Notes under the pieces: generated by a model
What the model was told of the DNA's origin: nothing
Databases searched by the model: none
What the model saw: only the letters and a program-made list of their open reading frames with translations
NCBI GenBank assembly: GCA_019739215.1
Contig: JAHHDR010000030.1
Location: 1 to 64,000, forward strand
From: Rhizobium sp.
GTDB taxonomy: Bacteria > Pseudomonadota > Alphaproteobacteria > Rhizobiales > Rhizobiaceae
Reading direction: 5' to 3'
DNA length: 64,000 bases
Position numbers and translations under genes: made by a program
Shown: in pieces, positions 28,850 through 38,838 of the stretch
Numbering within the stretch: position 1 is the stretch's first letter
Layout of the letters: each line of letters opens with the position of its first letter

Positions 28850-29458
28850 TCATCCATGGCCCGCCTGCATCGACAGCATCGCCGGATGAATACCCATCAG
28901 GGCAAGCGCCCGATCATACTTGTCGTCGAGGCTGTTGTCGAAGATGAGGTTCTCGTCGGCCGGGCAGGTCAGCCAGCCATTGTTGGCGATTTCGCTCTCG
29001 ATCTGGCCGGCGCCCCAGCCCGCATAGCCGAGCAGCAGCGAGGCCTTCTTCGGCCCCCTTCCGCGCGACATCGCGCGGATGATGTCGACAGTGGCGGTCA
29101 GGCAGATTTCTTCACTGACCGGGATCGAAGACTGTGTCAGGTAATCGTCGGTGTGCAACACGAAGCCGCGGCCGGATTCCACCGGCCCGCCCTTCTGGAT
29201 CGGGAAGTCGCGTGTCTCGTCGGGCAACAGGATGGCATCCTCGTCGCCAACGATCTTCAGATGCGTGAGAACATCGACAAAGCTCAACTGCTGCGGCTGG
29301 TTGATGACGAAGCCCATGGCACCCTCGGCCGAGTGGGCGCAGATGTAGACGACGGACCTGCAGAAGTTGCTGTCGGCCATCCCCGGCATGGCGATCAGGA
29401 ACTGACCGTCAAGGAAGCCACGCTCGCCCTTGCTCTTCAACGTATGGAGATCGACCAT
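28850..29458 (-). CDS. YqgE/AlgH family protein (UPF0301)
   Basis: A 202-residue conserved protein. Family signatures: [19 protein letters not shown] at the N-terminus, [12 protein letters not shown] near residue 45, [13 protein letters not shown] near 90 and [16 protein letters not shown] near 150. Structure is known for homologues, but no biochemical role is settled; in Pseudomonas AlgH affects alginate regulation. The ATG at 29458 is preferred because homologues start about here; upstream the frame is open but not conserved-looking. Divergent from the DsbD-like gene, as is typical in rhizobia. Confidence 0.9.
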   Translation of the reverse strand: MVDLHTLKSKGERGFLDGQFLIAMPGMADSNFCRSVVYICAHSAEGAMGFVINQPQQLSFVDVLTHLKIVGDEDAILLPDETRDFPIQKGGPVESGRGFVLHTDDYLTQSSIPVSEEICLTATVDIIRAMSRGRGPKKASLLLGYAGWGAGQIESEIANNGWLTCPADENLIFDNSLDDKYDRALALMGIHPAMLSMQAGHG

Positions 29459-29588
29459 GACCAACAGCCTATCAATTCGCGGTGAAATGAAAAGGACCAA
29501 GATGCGCGACGCGACAAAATTTCGTAGTAAGACGGCATCATGATCCGAGGCCAACACTTGGATCGCCAGAACCGGAACCTTCCACCCC

Positions 29589-30398
29589 ATGCATTTCGTC
29601 CGCGCCACCTTTGCAATTCTTTTTTGTTTTCTGATGCTTGTCCCCGTCGCAGCGCAGTCTGCAACCACCGACTGGACGGTCTCCGAGGGTGGCCGCATGC
29701 GGCTCGTCGCCCTCTCACAGCCGCGCAACGGCGTCATTACCGCGCTGCTCCAGATCGAACCGAAGGATGGCTGGAAAACCTACTGGCGCAATCCCGGCGA
29801 TGCCGGCATGGCCCCCGAACTCGACTTCTCACGCTCGACCAATCTCCGTTTCAAGTCCATCGCCTATCCGGTTCCGGAGATCGGCAAGGATGAAGCCGGG
29901 CGGTTCATCGGCTATCACCATCCCGTCAGCCTGGTCATCGAATTCGAAAAGCCCGACGAGGGCGCGCCGGCGATGATCGATCTCAAGGCCCTTGTCGGAA
30001 TCTGCGAGACCGTCTGCCTGCCCTTCATGGCGGAGTTCCGGCTCCCGCTCGATCCTTCGGTTCCGGAGGGAGAAGAATTCTCGGCACTGCTGCTGGCACA
30101 GTCGCAACTGCCGGAGAAGCCACGTGCCGACTTTGCCATCCGCAGCCTCATGAAGTCCGCCGATGGGAAGTTCCTGGTGGCCCATGTGACGATCCCCGAC
30201 GAGGCGCCGGTGGAGGCAGCCGCGGCAGCGTCACGCGGCGTCAGCCTCGGAAAGGATCCCGCGATCACCGTCGAAGGGCGCGCCGCCCGGGTTTCCATTC
30301 CGGTGAAACGGATCGAGCAAACCGGGGAGCCGCATCAGATAACGCTGCTGGTCAAGGCCGGCAGGCGTGCTATCGAGTCAACCCTTGCCGTCGACTAG
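29589..30398 (+). CDS. Exported DsbD N-terminal-domain-like protein
   Basis: A 269-residue periplasmic protein: signal peptide of ~24 residues ([16 protein letters not shown]), then the immunoglobulin-like DsbD alpha fold. The two-cysteine segment [11 protein letters not shown] near residue 140 matches the redox pair of DsbD N-terminal domains. It lacks the membrane and thioredoxin parts of full DsbD, so it may receive electrons from a separate CcdA/ScsB-like protein. It lies just upstream of a peroxiredoxin gene and a copper chaperone, which suggests thiol and metal redox chemistry. Confidence 0.8.
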   Translation: MHFVRATFAILFCFLMLVPVAAQSATTDWTVSEGGRMRLVALSQPRNGVITALLQIEPKDGWKTYWRNPGDAGMAPELDFSRSTNLRFKSIAYPVPEIGKDEAGRFIGYHHPVSLVIEFEKPDEGAPAMIDLKALVGICETVCLPFMAEFRLPLDPSVPEGEEFSALLLAQSQLPEKPRADFAIRSLMKSADGKFLVAHVTIPDEAPVEAAAAASRGVSLGKDPAITVEGRAARVSIPVKRIEQTGEPHQITLLVKAGRRAIESTLAVD

Positions 30399-30448
30399 CG
30401 TTTGACTGTATCCCACAGCCCACTGACGGACATTTGGAGAAGATGAGA

Positions 30449-30934
30449 ATGACGATCTCGATCGGAGATACACTGCCTTCGGCAACGCTCAAGGAAAAGA
30501 CATCGGAGGGCGTGGCAGATGTCGATCTTTCAGCGTTTCTCCAGGGCCGGAAGATCGTGCTTTTCGCGGTGCCGGGGGCATTCACGCCGACCTGTTCGAT
30601 GAACCATCTGCCGGGCTTCCTTGAGAATCGCGACAGCTTCCACGCCAAGGGCGTCGACGAGATCGTGGTGATTGCCGTCAACGACCATCATGTGATGCAG
30701 GCCTGGGCCAAGGCATCCGGCGGCGAAGGCAAGATCCGCTTCTTCGCCGACGGCTCGGCCGTGCTGACCAAGGCGCTCGGACTTGAGAATGACATGTCGG
30801 CCGGCGGAATGGGCATCCGCTCCAAGCGCTATTCGATGCTGATCGAGGACGGCAAGGTGACCCAGCTCAACGTCGAGGATTCGCCGGGCAAGGCCGAGGT
30901 GTCCGGCGCAGCCACACTGCTCGGCCAGCTCTGA
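30449..30934 (+). CDS. Peroxiredoxin (Prx5 type)
   Basis: A 161-residue thiol peroxidase. The peroxidatic Cys lies in VPGAFTPTCSMNHLPGF near residue 49, followed by VVIAVNDHHVMQAW and the Arg-containing MGIRSKRYSMLIEDG near 130. The Prx5/glutaredoxin-dependent subfamily is indicated by the PTCS context; no clear resolving Cys is seen, implying reduction by glutathione/glutaredoxin. ATG at 30449 has GGAGA about ten bases upstream (30443 is possible). A strong bidirectional hairpin follows the stop. Confidence 0.92.
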   Translation: MTISIGDTLPSATLKEKTSEGVADVDLSAFLQGRKIVLFAVPGAFTPTCSMNHLPGFLENRDSFHAKGVDEIVVIAVNDHHVMQAWAKASGGEGKIRFFADGSAVLTKALGLENDMSAGGMGIRSKRYSMLIEDGKVTQLNVEDSPGKAEVSGAATLLGQL

Positions 30935-30945
30935 GCCAAACCGGC

Positions 30946-30991
30946 AGGCGGGGTCGACGGAAACGGCAATACCGTCCCGTCGACCCCGCCT
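30946..30991. terminator. Bidirectional hairpin between converging genes
   Basis: A perfect 15-bp inverted repeat: AGGCGGGGTCGACGG (30946-30960) and CCGTCGACCCCGCCT (30977-30991) with a 16-base loop. It lies between the stop codons of the peroxiredoxin (+) and the PCu(A)C chaperone (-), where a shared terminator is expected. No long T-run follows on either side. Confidence 0.75.
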
Positions 30992-30997
30992 GACGAC

Positions 30998-31493
30998 TCA
31001 CTGCGTCTGGTGATGCTTGTGGGCATCTTCGGTCTTGTTGGCCGCCTCGACCTTGAACTCGACCTCGACATCGCCGGCCTTTTCGAATGACAGTACGGCC
31101 TTGACCGACTCGCCTTCCTTGAACGGCGCCTTCAGCCCCATGAACATGACATGCAGGCCACCGGGGCTTCAGCTCGACGGTGGCGCCGGCAGCGATTTCA
31201 AGGCCGCCGGGGATCTCGGCCATTTTCATCACACCATCCTCGACCTTCATCTCGTGAATCTGGGTCATTGCGGAGACATCGGCGGGAACCGTGACCTTGA
31301 CCAGCCGGTCTGGCTCGGCGCCGGTGTTGACGATCTTCATGAAGCCACCGGCGACCGGCTGGCCGGCAAGGGTGGCCTTGGCCCAGGGATGCTTGATTTC
31401 GAGGCTGCCAAGCTTGTAGCCATGGGCGAGCGCAAGTGTCGCCGAAAGGGTGATCGCGACGAGCGTCGCGGCGATGCGGGTCAATACAGTCAT
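30998..31493 (-). CDS. PCu(A)C copper chaperone (one frameshift as read)
   Basis: A ~164-residue periplasmic copper chaperone. Signal peptide of ~23 residues (ITLSATLALA); mature domain with IKHPWAKAT, GGFMKIVNTG, IHEMKVEDGVMKM and, after a one-base shift at the GGGG run 31163-31166, GGLHVMFMGLKAPFKEG. The H-M-x-M-H-x-M set of copper ligands is present; the C-terminus is histidine-rich (DAHKHHQ). Members deliver Cu(I) to the CuA or CuB site of cytochrome oxidase. Upstream lies a DUF2946 gene on the same strand; the two are probably one transcript. Confidence 0.88.
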
Positions 31494-31546
31494 TTCATCA
31501 TATCCTTCATAGTTGATTGAACCGGCGCGACTGGCGCGCCACTGAA

Positions 31547-31941
31547 TCAGCCGAAGAAGGACGGTGGACCACGGACCGGCGAGCCCGGCCTGACATCCTC
31601 GCGCGCCAGCACAGACCGGGCGGCGGGAAAATCGAGGGTGAGGAAACCTATGCCAGCCGGCGCATGGTCCAGCGGAGGCGGCGGCACGAGCGGCGGCCGA
31701 AGCGATAAGGCAAGCTTCGCAGCCATGCCGGTGGGGGCCGTTGGGCTGGTCCTGCCCGGATTCGTCCTGGCCAGCGCCGCCCATGCAAAGCAGCGAAAAC
31801 GATCCATCCGGCAGGACATAGGCTGCGTCCCAACGATGCGGGCTGGGCGACGAGCGGTGTGTGGCCGAAGCCGAGGGACAGGAGCAGCATGGCGCAGAAG
31901 ATGCGCAGCCAGGCCGCTGTTCTGGTGTGTCTGATCGCCAT
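31547..31941 (-). CDS. DUF2946-like small exported protein (frameshifted as read)
   Basis: About 130 residues once two single-base shifts are removed. The N-terminus has a hydrophobic leader (LRIFCAMLLLSLGFGHTP). A middle frame reads YVLPDGSFSLLCMGGAG, HRHGCEACLIA; the last frame ends VRGPPSFFG. The C...HxHxCxxC arrangement and arginine-proline tail fit DUF2946 proteins, often found beside copper-related genes. Directly upstream of the PCu(A)C gene (53 bases). Boundaries are approximate because three frames are stitched together. Confidence 0.55.
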
Positions 31942-32087
31942 GGTCATTCCCGTTGACATCGCTCTAGCGCGCGAGGCGCCGGTTGGCAATGCGGCAAACA
32001 GGACGGCGGGCCCAGAACGGCCCGCCGATTGCATAATGTTTGCGCCAGTGCAATTGCGGTGCAATGCGCCGGCGCGTTCCTGCCAGA

Positions 32088-34286
32088 TCAGTTCGTGCCC
32101 TTGAGTTCGACCGGGAAGAACAGCGTTTCGCCCGAGGAATCGTCGACGCCGTCATTGTCGGTGACGGCATAGGCCTTGCCCGAGGCGTCGAAGGCAAAAC
32201 CCTCGATCTTGTCGACAACGTAACCGTTCAGGAGCCTTAAGGTCGGGCAGGAAGTCGTGGACCAGCGTCTTCTTGACGGTCGGAAGGTCGCCGCCGAGCT
32301 TGGCCGGCTTCAGTTCGGACAGCGCAACGCTGAACAGCTTCTTGACCTTGGCGGCGTCGCCGATCTGGTTGTCACGCTCGATGATGTAGGCATTGTCGCC
32401 ATGGATGGCGATTTCGGACAGGCCGATCCAGCCTTCGCCCTTGGGCTCGAGCGGATAGCGCACGGCGCCCCATTCCTTCGCCGAAGGCTTGTAGGACACG
32501 AGCTTCACTGTGCCTTTCGGATCGTCCTTCCATTCCCGCTGGACGGCCATCCAGAGAACGGTGTCATCGCCCGAACCCACCACGGCGATACCCTCGAAGC
32601 CGAAGCGGGTTTCGCCGGCGAGCAGTTCGGCCGGCAGTGCGATCTCCTGCTTGATCTTGCCCTTCTTGTCGACATGGTAGAGCGCGTGCGGCACGAGCTT
32701 GTCGGAATTGCCTTCCGAGGCAAGCCAGAAGCCACCGTCGCCGTCGGTGGCGATGCCTTCGATGTCGAGTTTCTGGGCATTGGCGCCATCGCGGGTCACC
32801 CACGAGCTTGTCGGTGATGACCGCAGGCGTACGGGTCGCGTCGATGGTGAAGATCGCCGGCTGGCTGCCATAGACCGAGTCCGAGACGGCATAGAGGAAG
32901 CCGGGCTTTTCCGGGACCGCGGCCAGACCGGACAGGGCGCCCCCAGCCGATGACAGTGCCGTCCTTGCCTTCGGAAACGAGTTGCGGATAGGCGGGCGTG
33001 CCCTCGGCCATTTCGTAGATCATGACATGCGATCGGGCCAGGCCGTCCTCGATGAGATCCACTTCATTGGCCGTGACCAGCAGCTTGCGCGCGGGAATGG
33101 CGACCGCGCCTTCGGGGGAGACGCCAGACGGCAGAAGCTGCGTGAGAACGGGCTCGGCGCCTGTATCCTTGTAGACCGCGGCAACGGAGGCGCGTTCGGC
33201 GAGGACGACAAAGTATTTCTGGCCGTCGATCTCGAAGCTTTCCAGGCCTTCCGGCTCGACGCCCTTGGACTTTGCACGCTTTTCCGGGAAGTGGCCGATA
33301 CGCGCGATTGCCAGTTCGAGCGATGCGCCGGACTCGTAGAGCACGTTGCCGGTCGTATCGAAGATGGTGAAACCGCGCGAGCCACCTTCGTAGTCGCCCT
33401 CGTTGGCGACGACCAGGCGATCATCGCCAAGCCACTTGATGGCGTCGGGCTCGCGGGGAATGCCCTCCTTCTTTTCCGAGAAATCGAGCTTGCCGTCGGT
33501 AGAGGCGTCGATGCCCTCAAGGTCGGCCGTTCCGGCGGAAAAATGAGTCTTGATCGCGCCGGTCTTGCCGTCGATGATGACGATGTGGTTGTTTTCCTGC
33601 AGGGTCAGCGCGATTTCGCCCCTGGAATTGATGGCAACGAATTCAGGCTCCGGATCGTCGCCCGCGATGGTGGCCAGGCCGGTCAGCACGATATGCTTGA
33701 TGCCAGCGCAATCAACGGCACCGTTCTTCAGCGGCGCAATGACAAGGTCGCCGGCCGGAAGCTGCGGCAGGACGCCGTCGTTGAGATCCTCGTCACGCTC
33801 GTTCTCGATGGCGACGGCGGCGAAGGTCGCGTCCGGCGAAACGGCGATCGAGTCGGGCTGGCCGCCGAGATCGCAGGTCGCTTCCACGGCCTTCGACGCG
33901 AGATCAATGGTTTCGAGCTTGCCTGACGGCTTGACCTTGCTTTCCGACGTGTTGACGGCAACGAGTGCCTTGCCACCGGTGACCGCGACCGACGTCGGCT
34001 CGCCATCAAGCATGACCGAACCGAGTGCCTTCGGTGCCTTTGCGTCGGTGATGTCGATCAGGCCGATCGCCTTCAGCGGGCTCGATGTATAGACCAGCAT
34101 ATTGCCGTCTTCGGTCGCGGCGATGATTTCAGCCGACGTCACCGCCTTGGCGTCGATGCTTTCGGGCGTGTTGGCGGCGACCGGAAAGGACGCCACGCGA
34201 TTGAAGACCGGCTCGGCCTGGGCAAAGGCGGCAGTCGAGGCCAGAAGTGCCGCGACTGCCGCAGTCGTTGAAAAGTATTTCGTCAT
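32088..34286 (-). CDS. Secreted choice-of-anchor-I / esterase-like phytase-domain protein (frameshifted)
   Basis: About 731 residues after removing three extra bases (near 32238, 32808 and 32945, each in a short run of one base). Signal peptide ends AAFAQA. Residues ~25-440 are a beta-propeller-like region with LVIVD-type repeats (LVYTSSPLKAIGLIDITDAK; PDSIAVSPDATFAAVAIENE; GVEPEGLESFEIDG), as in choice-of-anchor-I proteins. The C-terminal part (IEGIATDGDGGFWLASEG, FEGIAVVGSGDD, LSEIAIHGDNAYIIERDNQ) matches the esterase-like phytase family. Probably periplasmic or secreted; possibly phosphate release, but the substrate is unproven. GGAGGGAC precedes the ATG at 34286. Confidence 0.8.
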
Positions 34287-34383
34287 CGAAAGTCCCTCCG
34301 TGTTCGCTAGGAAGGTCTTTGCGCATGCGCATGACAGGCAGATGACAGTGCCGGGCATGCGGAGCCTGTTGGCACCCGGTCGG

Positions 34384-34827
34384 TCAGAACCTTTTCTTGA
34401 ACGGCGCCATGCCCTCGCGCGCCAGTTCGTCGGCGCGTTCGTTCTCCGGATGGCCGGCATGACCCTTGACCCAGTGCAGGGTCACCTTGTGGCGGTGCTG
34501 CGCCTCTTCGAGCGCCTGCCAGAGCTCGACATTCTTGACCGGCTTCTTGTCCGCTGTCCTCCAGCCGTTCTTCTTCCAGCCGTGGATCCATTTGGTGATG
34601 CCGTCCTTGACGTAGACGCTGTCGGTATAGAGATCGACCTCGCAGGGACTCTTCAGCGCCTGCAGGGCCGAGATCGCGGCCATGAGTTCCATGCGGTTGT
34701 TGGTGGTATTGGCTTCGCCGCCATTCAACTCCTTGACGGTTTCGCCATGACGCAGGATCGCGCCCCAGCCGCCCGGGCCGGGATTGCCCGAGCAGGCGCC
34801 GTCGGTGAAGACATCCACTTGCTTCAT
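34384..34827 (-). CDS. rnhA: Ribonuclease HI
   Basis: A 147-residue enzyme that cuts RNA in RNA-DNA hybrids. Catalytic residues are visible: Asp in [15 protein letters not shown] (residue ~9), Glu in NNRMELMAA (~47), Asp in [11 protein letters not shown] (~69), and Asp in ERADELARE near 133. The basic protrusion [20 protein letters not shown] is present. Its ATG overlaps the thrB stop by four bases (34824-34827), so the two are translationally coupled in the order ispH-thrB-rnhA. Confidence 0.97.
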   Translation of the reverse strand: MKQVDVFTDGACSGNPGPGGWGAILRHGETVKELNGGEANTTNNRMELMAAISALQALKSPCEVDLYTDSVYVKDGITKWIHGWKKNGWRTADKKPVKNVELWQALEEAQHRHKVTLHWVKGHAGHPENERADELAREGMAPFKKRF

Positions 34828-35801
34828 GCCGACACCTTCAGGTCGAGGCCGTACTCCGCCACGCTCTTCACATTGCGATGGAATCGCAGCTTGCGGAGAT
34901 ATTCCTTCGGGTCCTTTTTGGTCACCATCGCGCCCGGCGGGGTCATGATCCAGTCATAGAGACGGGTCAGCAGGAATCGCAGCGCCGAGCCGCGGCAGAG
35001 AAGTGGCAGCGCCTCGGCTTCGGCCGCCGAAAGCGGACGGACAGACTGGTAGCCCTCGATGAGCGCCATGCCTTTTGTGATGTTGTAGGACCAGTCCTTC
35101 TCGAAGCACCAGGCATTCAGGCAGACCGACAGGTCATAGGCGAGGAAGTCGTTGCAGGCGAAATAGAAGTCGATCAGGCCCGAGAGCTTGTCGTCGAGGA
35201 AGAAGACGTTGTCAGGGAACAGATCGGCGTGGATGACGCCCTCGGGCAGATTCTTTGGCCAATGGCTCTCGAGGTGGTCAAGCTCGGCGGCGATCTCGCC
35301 CTTCAGGCCGGGTTCGACCTCGTCGGCGCGTGTCTCAGACTTGTCCCACAGCGGACGCCAGCCCGAGACCGACAGTGCATTCTTACGGCTGATCCCGAAC
35401 CCCTGCCCCGCAAGATGCATACGCGCCAGCGCCTCGCCGACCTGCCGGCAATGATGGGCGGCGGGCTTGCGCAGCCACATGCCTTCGAGGAACGAAATCA
35501 GCGCCGCCGGCCGACCTGCCAATTCGCCGAGTTGCTCGCCGTCCTTGCGCGCCACCGGCAACGGGCAGGACAGGCCGCGATCGGCGAGATGCTGCATCAG
35601 TCCAAGAAAGAAGGGCAGGTCCGCGGGATCGACGCGCTTCTCGTAGAGCGTGAGGATATAGGGCGCCTTGGTCGTATGGAGCAGGAAATTGGAATTCTCG
35701 ACGCCTTCGGCGATGCCCTTGTAGGACATGAGCGACCCTGCGTCGTACTGCGCGAGAAAGCGTTCGAGTTCGTCTTCGGTAATATCGGTATAGACTGCCA
35801 A
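34824..35801 (-). CDS. thrB: Homoserine kinase (ThrB, APH-fold type)
   Basis: A 325-residue kinase of the choline-kinase/aminoglycoside-phosphotransferase fold, phosphorylating homoserine for threonine synthesis. N-terminal [19 protein letters not shown] is typical of alphaproteobacterial ThrB; the catalytic loop is [16 protein letters not shown] near residue 195 and the metal site is [19 protein letters not shown] at 35801 is chosen because homologues begin with this sequence and AAAGGGA lies upstream; no ATG fits. It supplies the substrate of ThrC at 20.6 kb. Separated from ispH by 429 bases with a repeat element. Confidence 0.95.
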   Translation of the reverse strand: MAVYTDITEDELERFLAQYDAGSLMSYKGIAEGVENSNFLLHTTKAPYILTLYEKRVDPADLPFFLGLMQHLADRGLSCPLPVARKDGEQLGELAGRPAALISFLEGMWLRKPAAHHCRQVGEALARMHLAGQGFGISRKNALSVSGWRPLWDKSETRADEVEPGLKGEIAAELDHLESHWPKNLPEGVIHADLFPDNVFFLDDKLSGLIDFYFACNDFLAYDLSVCLNAWCFEKDWSYNITKGMALIEGYQSVRPLSAAEAEALPLLCRGSALRFLLTRLYDWIMTPPGAMVTKKDPKEYLRKLRFHRNVKSVAEYGLDLKVSA

Positions 35802-35928
35802 CGAACAGATTCCCTTTGATGCTTGGTCAGGCGACGCGCTCCAATCTGCTATGTCAGAAGCGTTTGCGCCGCAACCGTTTGCGACGATTTCCAACAGGAT
35901 GGGGCGGATTTGGAATGGGTCGCATCCA

Positions 35929-36126
35929 CCCTCACCAACTTCAGCCGACGGTTCGCTTTGGTCGACGGGCCTTCATATCCTCTCCCACCGGCGGAGAGGT
36001 AGCGTGCCGCGAGCCAAGTCCTTGGTCGAGGCAACGCGGTGCGACGAACCTCCCTCTCCCCTTGTGGGAGAGGATAGCAAGCCCGTTTGAGCCGGAGGCG
36101 AAGACCTGGGCGCGCTAGGTGAGGGG
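35929..36126. repeat. Palindromic intergenic repeat element, copy 2
   Basis: A 198-bp element with the same plan as copy 1 at 12455-12655: ends CCCTCACCAACTTC and GGTGAGGGG, with two facing hairpin words inside (TATCCTCTCCCACC at 35976-36001 and CTTGTGGGAGAGGATA ending at 36074). The inner spacer differs from copy 1, so only the palindromic parts are conserved. RIME-like. Confidence 0.8.
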
Positions 36127-36182
36127 TAATCGTATGCCTCACCGTCTACCGGCCCTTCGCATGGCTCCGGGCGTTCGTCACT

Positions 36183-36222
36183 GAAATTGATCCACCGGAT
36201 CAATTTCTCCCGCTCGCGCGGG
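36183..36222. terminator. Paired hairpins after ispH
   Basis: Two adjacent perfect stems: GAAATTGATCC-ACC-GGATCAATTTC (11 bp, 36183-36207) and CCCGC-TCGC-GCGGG (5 bp, 36209-36222). They lie 8-48 bases downstream of the ispH stop on the minus strand and could end or protect that transcript. There is no T-run; the first stem may also belong to a dispersed repeat. Confidence 0.5.
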
Positions 36223-36230
36223 ACCGTTCC

Positions 36231-37235
36231 TCACCCATTCACCCACGCCATGTCCTCATGCGTCAACTCGATGTGCCGAAGCTCGCGGTTGACCGGGAAG
36301 TGCTCGTTTTCCTCCGCCATCTCGGCGAGTTCGACCGTCGCGTCGTAGCGCTCGCGGAAGGCCTCAATGATCTCGTTGACGATCACTTCCGGTGCCGAGG
36401 CTCCGGCGGACAGGCCCACGGTGCGAAGCGGGCCGACGGCATCCCAGTCTATCTCGGACGCACGCTGGACCAGCAGCGACTGCCGGGCGCCGGCCTTGAG
36501 CGCCACTTCGACGAGGCGCTTGGAATTGGACGAGTTCGGCGCACCGACGATAAGGAAGAGATCGGTGCCGGGGGCGGCGAGCTTGACCGCCTCCTGGCGG
36601 TTGGTCGTGGCGTAGCAGATCGATTCGGCGGCAGGGTCGTGGAGCTTGGGGAAACGTTCCTTCAGCTTGGCGATCACGCCCTCGCTGTCTTCTACCGAGA
36701 GCGTGGTCTGGGTGACATAGCCGAGATTGTCCGGGTCGGGCGGTGTGTATCGCTCGGCGTCGGCGACGGTGTCGACCAACGAGACGGCGCCTTCCGGCAA
36801 CTGACCCATCGTGCCGATGACCTCCGGATGGCCTTCATGGCCGATCAGGATGACGTGGCGGCCGAGGCGCTGGTGGCGAAGGGCCTGCTTGTGGACCTTG
36901 GAGACAAGCGGGCAGGTCGCATCGAGATAGAACAGGTTGCGCGCCCGCGCGTCAGCCGGCACCGACTTCGGCACGCCATGGGCGGAGAACACCACCGGCT
37001 GGGCGCGATGTTCAGGGGGGATCTCGTCGAGTTCCTCGACGAAGATTGCGCCCTTGGCTTCCAGTCCTTCGACCACGTAGCGATTGTGCACGATCTCGTG
37101 GCGGACATAGACCGGCGCGCCATAGGCCTTGATGGCCAGCACGACGATCTGGATTGCACGATCAACGCCGGCGCAGAAACCGCGCGGGCCACAGAGGCGG
37201 ATGGTAAGAGGCGGTCGGTTCATTTCGGCTTTCAT
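36231..37235 (-). CDS. ispH: 4-hydroxy-3-methylbut-2-enyl diphosphate reductase
   Basis: A 334-residue iron-sulfur enzyme making IPP and DMAPP in the last step of the MEP pathway. The three cluster cysteines are visible in [15 protein letters not shown] (residue ~18), [14 protein letters not shown] (~109) and [13 protein letters not shown] (~206); the proton-relay Glu lies in TQTTLSVED and the substrate-binding [12 protein letters not shown] near 230. Its start overlaps the DUF1304 stop by four bases, placing it at the distal end of the cytochrome oxidase gene string. Confidence 0.97.
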   Translation of the reverse strand: MKAEMNRPPLTIRLCGPRGFCAGVDRAIQIVVLAIKAYGAPVYVRHEIVHNRYVVEGLEAKGAIFVEELDEIPPEHRAQPVVFSAHGVPKSVPADARARNLFYLDATCPLVSKVHKQALRHQRLGRHVILIGHEGHPEVIGTMGQLPEGAVSLVDTVADAERYTPPDPDNLGYVTQTTLSVEDSEGVIAKLKERFPKLHDPAAESICYATTNRQEAVKLAAPGTDLFLIVGAPNSSNSKRLVEVALKAGARQSLLVQRASEIDWDAVGPLRTVGLSAGASAPEVIVNEIIEAFRERYDATVELAEMAEENEHFPVNRELRHIELTHEDMAWVNG

Positions 37236-37657
37236 TGCGTCGTGTTCGTTTCGGTCGCCGGCTTGCAGCAGTCGGTGGCCTCGAAATAGGGATTGGCGAA
37301 GGCGATTGTAACCGCAAGCGCAATCAGCGCCGGCAAGCCCTGTATCATCAGGATGCGGCGAGATACCGAATAGCCGCCATAAAGGGCGGCGACGATGACA
37401 CAGCCCAGAAAGAAGACCTTGATGTCGAAGGCAAACAGCGCGCTGGCGACCAGGATCGACCAGACCAGGCCGGCGGCGAGGAAACCGTTGTAGAGGCCCT
37501 GATTGGCCGCAAGCACTTTTGTCTTTTCCGCATCTGCCGGCGTGTTGCGGAAAATCTTGAGACCGAGCGGCCGGGTCCAGAGGAACATTTCCAGCACGAG
37601 GAAGAAGACGTGCTGCGCCGCGACCACGAGCACCAGAATGTCTGAGAGAAGGTACAT
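37232..37657 (-). CDS. DUF1304 membrane protein
   Basis: A 141-residue protein with four membrane helices (residues ~5-25, 57-75, 78-97 and 108-125). [14 protein letters not shown] and [18 protein letters not shown] are DUF1304 signatures. Function unknown; the family is often near respiratory genes. It lies between SURF1 (27 bases) and ispH (overlap), so it is part of the same transcript. The C-terminal DCCKP motif faces an unknown side and could bind metal. Confidence 0.88.
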   Translation of the reverse strand: MYLLSDILVLVVAAQHVFFLVLEMFLWTRPLGLKIFRNTPADAEKTKVLAANQGLYNGFLAAGLVWSILVASALFAFDIKVFFLGCVIVAALYGGYSVSRRILMIQGLPALIALAVTIAFANPYFEATDCCKPATETNTTQ

Positions 37658-37684
37658 GGTCCGGGCCCCCGATATCGTCCTTCT

Positions 37685-38404
37685 CTATCGCGCCTTCCGG
37701 CGGAATGCCAGCACCGAAACGACCACCAGCACCACCGCCAGACCATACCAGGTCATGGCGTAGCCGAGATGGTTGTTGGGCAGGTCGATCTGGGTGACGC
37801 CACCCTTCGGCCAGCCACCGGGGTTGGGCGCATCACCTGCATCGATGAAGAAGGGCACGAGTGTTCCCGGTTCGATGGCGGCATTCGCTGCCATGGCGTC
37901 GAGATCCTTCCAGAAATAGAGCTTCTTTTCGGGTTCGTTCTCCGGCACGACCCAGGACGGCTTGGCGTCCAGCCTCGACCGCGCCAGACCCATGATCGTC
38001 ACCGCCCCCTGTACCTGACCGTCGCTGCGGCTGGTCGGATCCTTAAACGCATCGGACACGAAGCCGCGGTTGACGAAGATCGTGCGGCCATCGGCCAGAA
38101 CGAGGGGCGTGTAGACATGGTAGCCGACCTCGCCGTCCCTGGTGGCGAAGAAGTACTGCTCCCTGCCGTGATCGAATGTCCCGGTGACTGTGGCCGGCAG
38201 GTAGTCGATATCGGCGGCCGGCCGCGACTCGATATCCGCGATCGACGCCGGCGTGGCGTGTTGCCGCGCGTCTATCTCGGCAACGAGTTGTTCTTTCCAT
38301 TGCAGCCGGTAGAGCTGCCATTTGCCAAGGGAGATCAGGATGACGAGCGCGATACCCAGGGCGACCACGAGACCGGCCCCCGGCCGGTGGCGCGTGTCAG
38401 CCAC
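37685..38404 (-). CDS. SURF1 family cytochrome oxidase assembly protein
   Basis: A ~239-residue membrane protein with one helix at each end and a periplasmic domain between. Motifs: [14 protein letters not shown] near residue 30, [13 protein letters not shown] near 110 and [14 protein letters not shown] at the C-terminal helix. SURF1 helps insert haem a into subunit I. GTG at 38404 is proposed because it overlaps the DUF983 stop by eight bases with GAGA upstream; ATG at 38428 gives a longer product lying inside DUF983. Confidence 0.92.
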   Translation of the reverse strand: MADTRHRPGAGLVVALGIALVILISLGKWQLYRLQWKEQLVAEIDARQHATPASIADIESRPAADIDYLPATVTGTFDHGREQYFFATRDGEVGYHVYTPLVLADGRTIFVNRGFVSDAFKDPTSRSDGQVQGAVTIMGLARSRLDAKPSWVVPENEPEKKLYFWKDLDAMAANAAIEPGTLVPFFIDAGDAPNPGGWPKGGVTQIDLPNNHLGYAMTWYGLAVVLVVVSVLAFRRKAR

Positions 38405-38795
38405 GGTCGATCTCGCCCTGGCGGGCATTGTGCCGATATTGCAGCGCGATGAGCAGCGCCTTCAGCACCCTGAGCAACCAGAGGCAGAGGCCGAGCGTGA
38501 GCGGAAGCCACAGCACGAAGTGGACCCACATCGGCGGATTGTAGTTGACCTCCGTCCAGAGCGCGAGGCCGACCACGATGAAACCGATGATCAGGATCAC
38601 GAAGACGGACGGCCCGTCGCCCGCGTCGGCGAAGGCGTAGTCCAGCCCGCAGTTTTTGCATTCGGGACGGAGCTTGACCAATCCGTCGAACAGCTTTCCC
38701 TGGCCGCAGCGTGGGCAGGCGCAGGCCAATCCGGCTCGGAGCGGATCGATCGGCGGGAACAGGGCTCTGTCTTGCACATCGGGTGAATTTGTCAT
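38397..38795 (-). CDS. DUF983 zinc-ribbon membrane protein
   Basis: A 132-residue protein. The N-terminus has two CxxC pairs (CPRCGQGKLFDG and CKNCGLDYAF) that form a zinc ribbon, followed by two membrane helices (~58-80 and 90-112). DUF983 proteins are regularly encoded between ctaE and SURF1 in alphaproteobacteria and are assumed to act in oxidase biogenesis. GGTGA precedes the ATG at 38795. Confidence 0.92.
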   Translation of the reverse strand: MTNSPDVQDRALFPPIDPLRAGLACACPRCGQGKLFDGLVKLRPECKNCGLDYAFADAGDGPSVFVILIIGFIVVGLALWTEVNYNPPMWVHFVLWLPLTLGLCLWLLRVLKALLIALQYRHNARQGEIDRG

Positions 38796-38838
38796 GCGGT
38801 CACCGATAGCCGATCGAGGCCTGGAAGGGAATGCGACA

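Larger units (their letters stand above)
35802..36230. other. 429-bp intergenic region between ispH and thrB
   Basis: No gene is seen. It contains a direct CGTTTGCG repeat near 35860-35885, the second copy of the palindromic repeat element (35929-36126) and two hairpins (36183-36222) just after the ispH stop. The insertion likely separates ispH from thrB-rnhA transcriptionally, though read-through is possible. Confidence 0.7.

Noticed and set aside
30867-31784. A 305-residue frame containing PCu(A)C and DUF2946 parts
   Set aside because: The copper chaperone has its own signal peptide at 31493, and both parts need frame correction. The fusion is a by-product of inserted bases.
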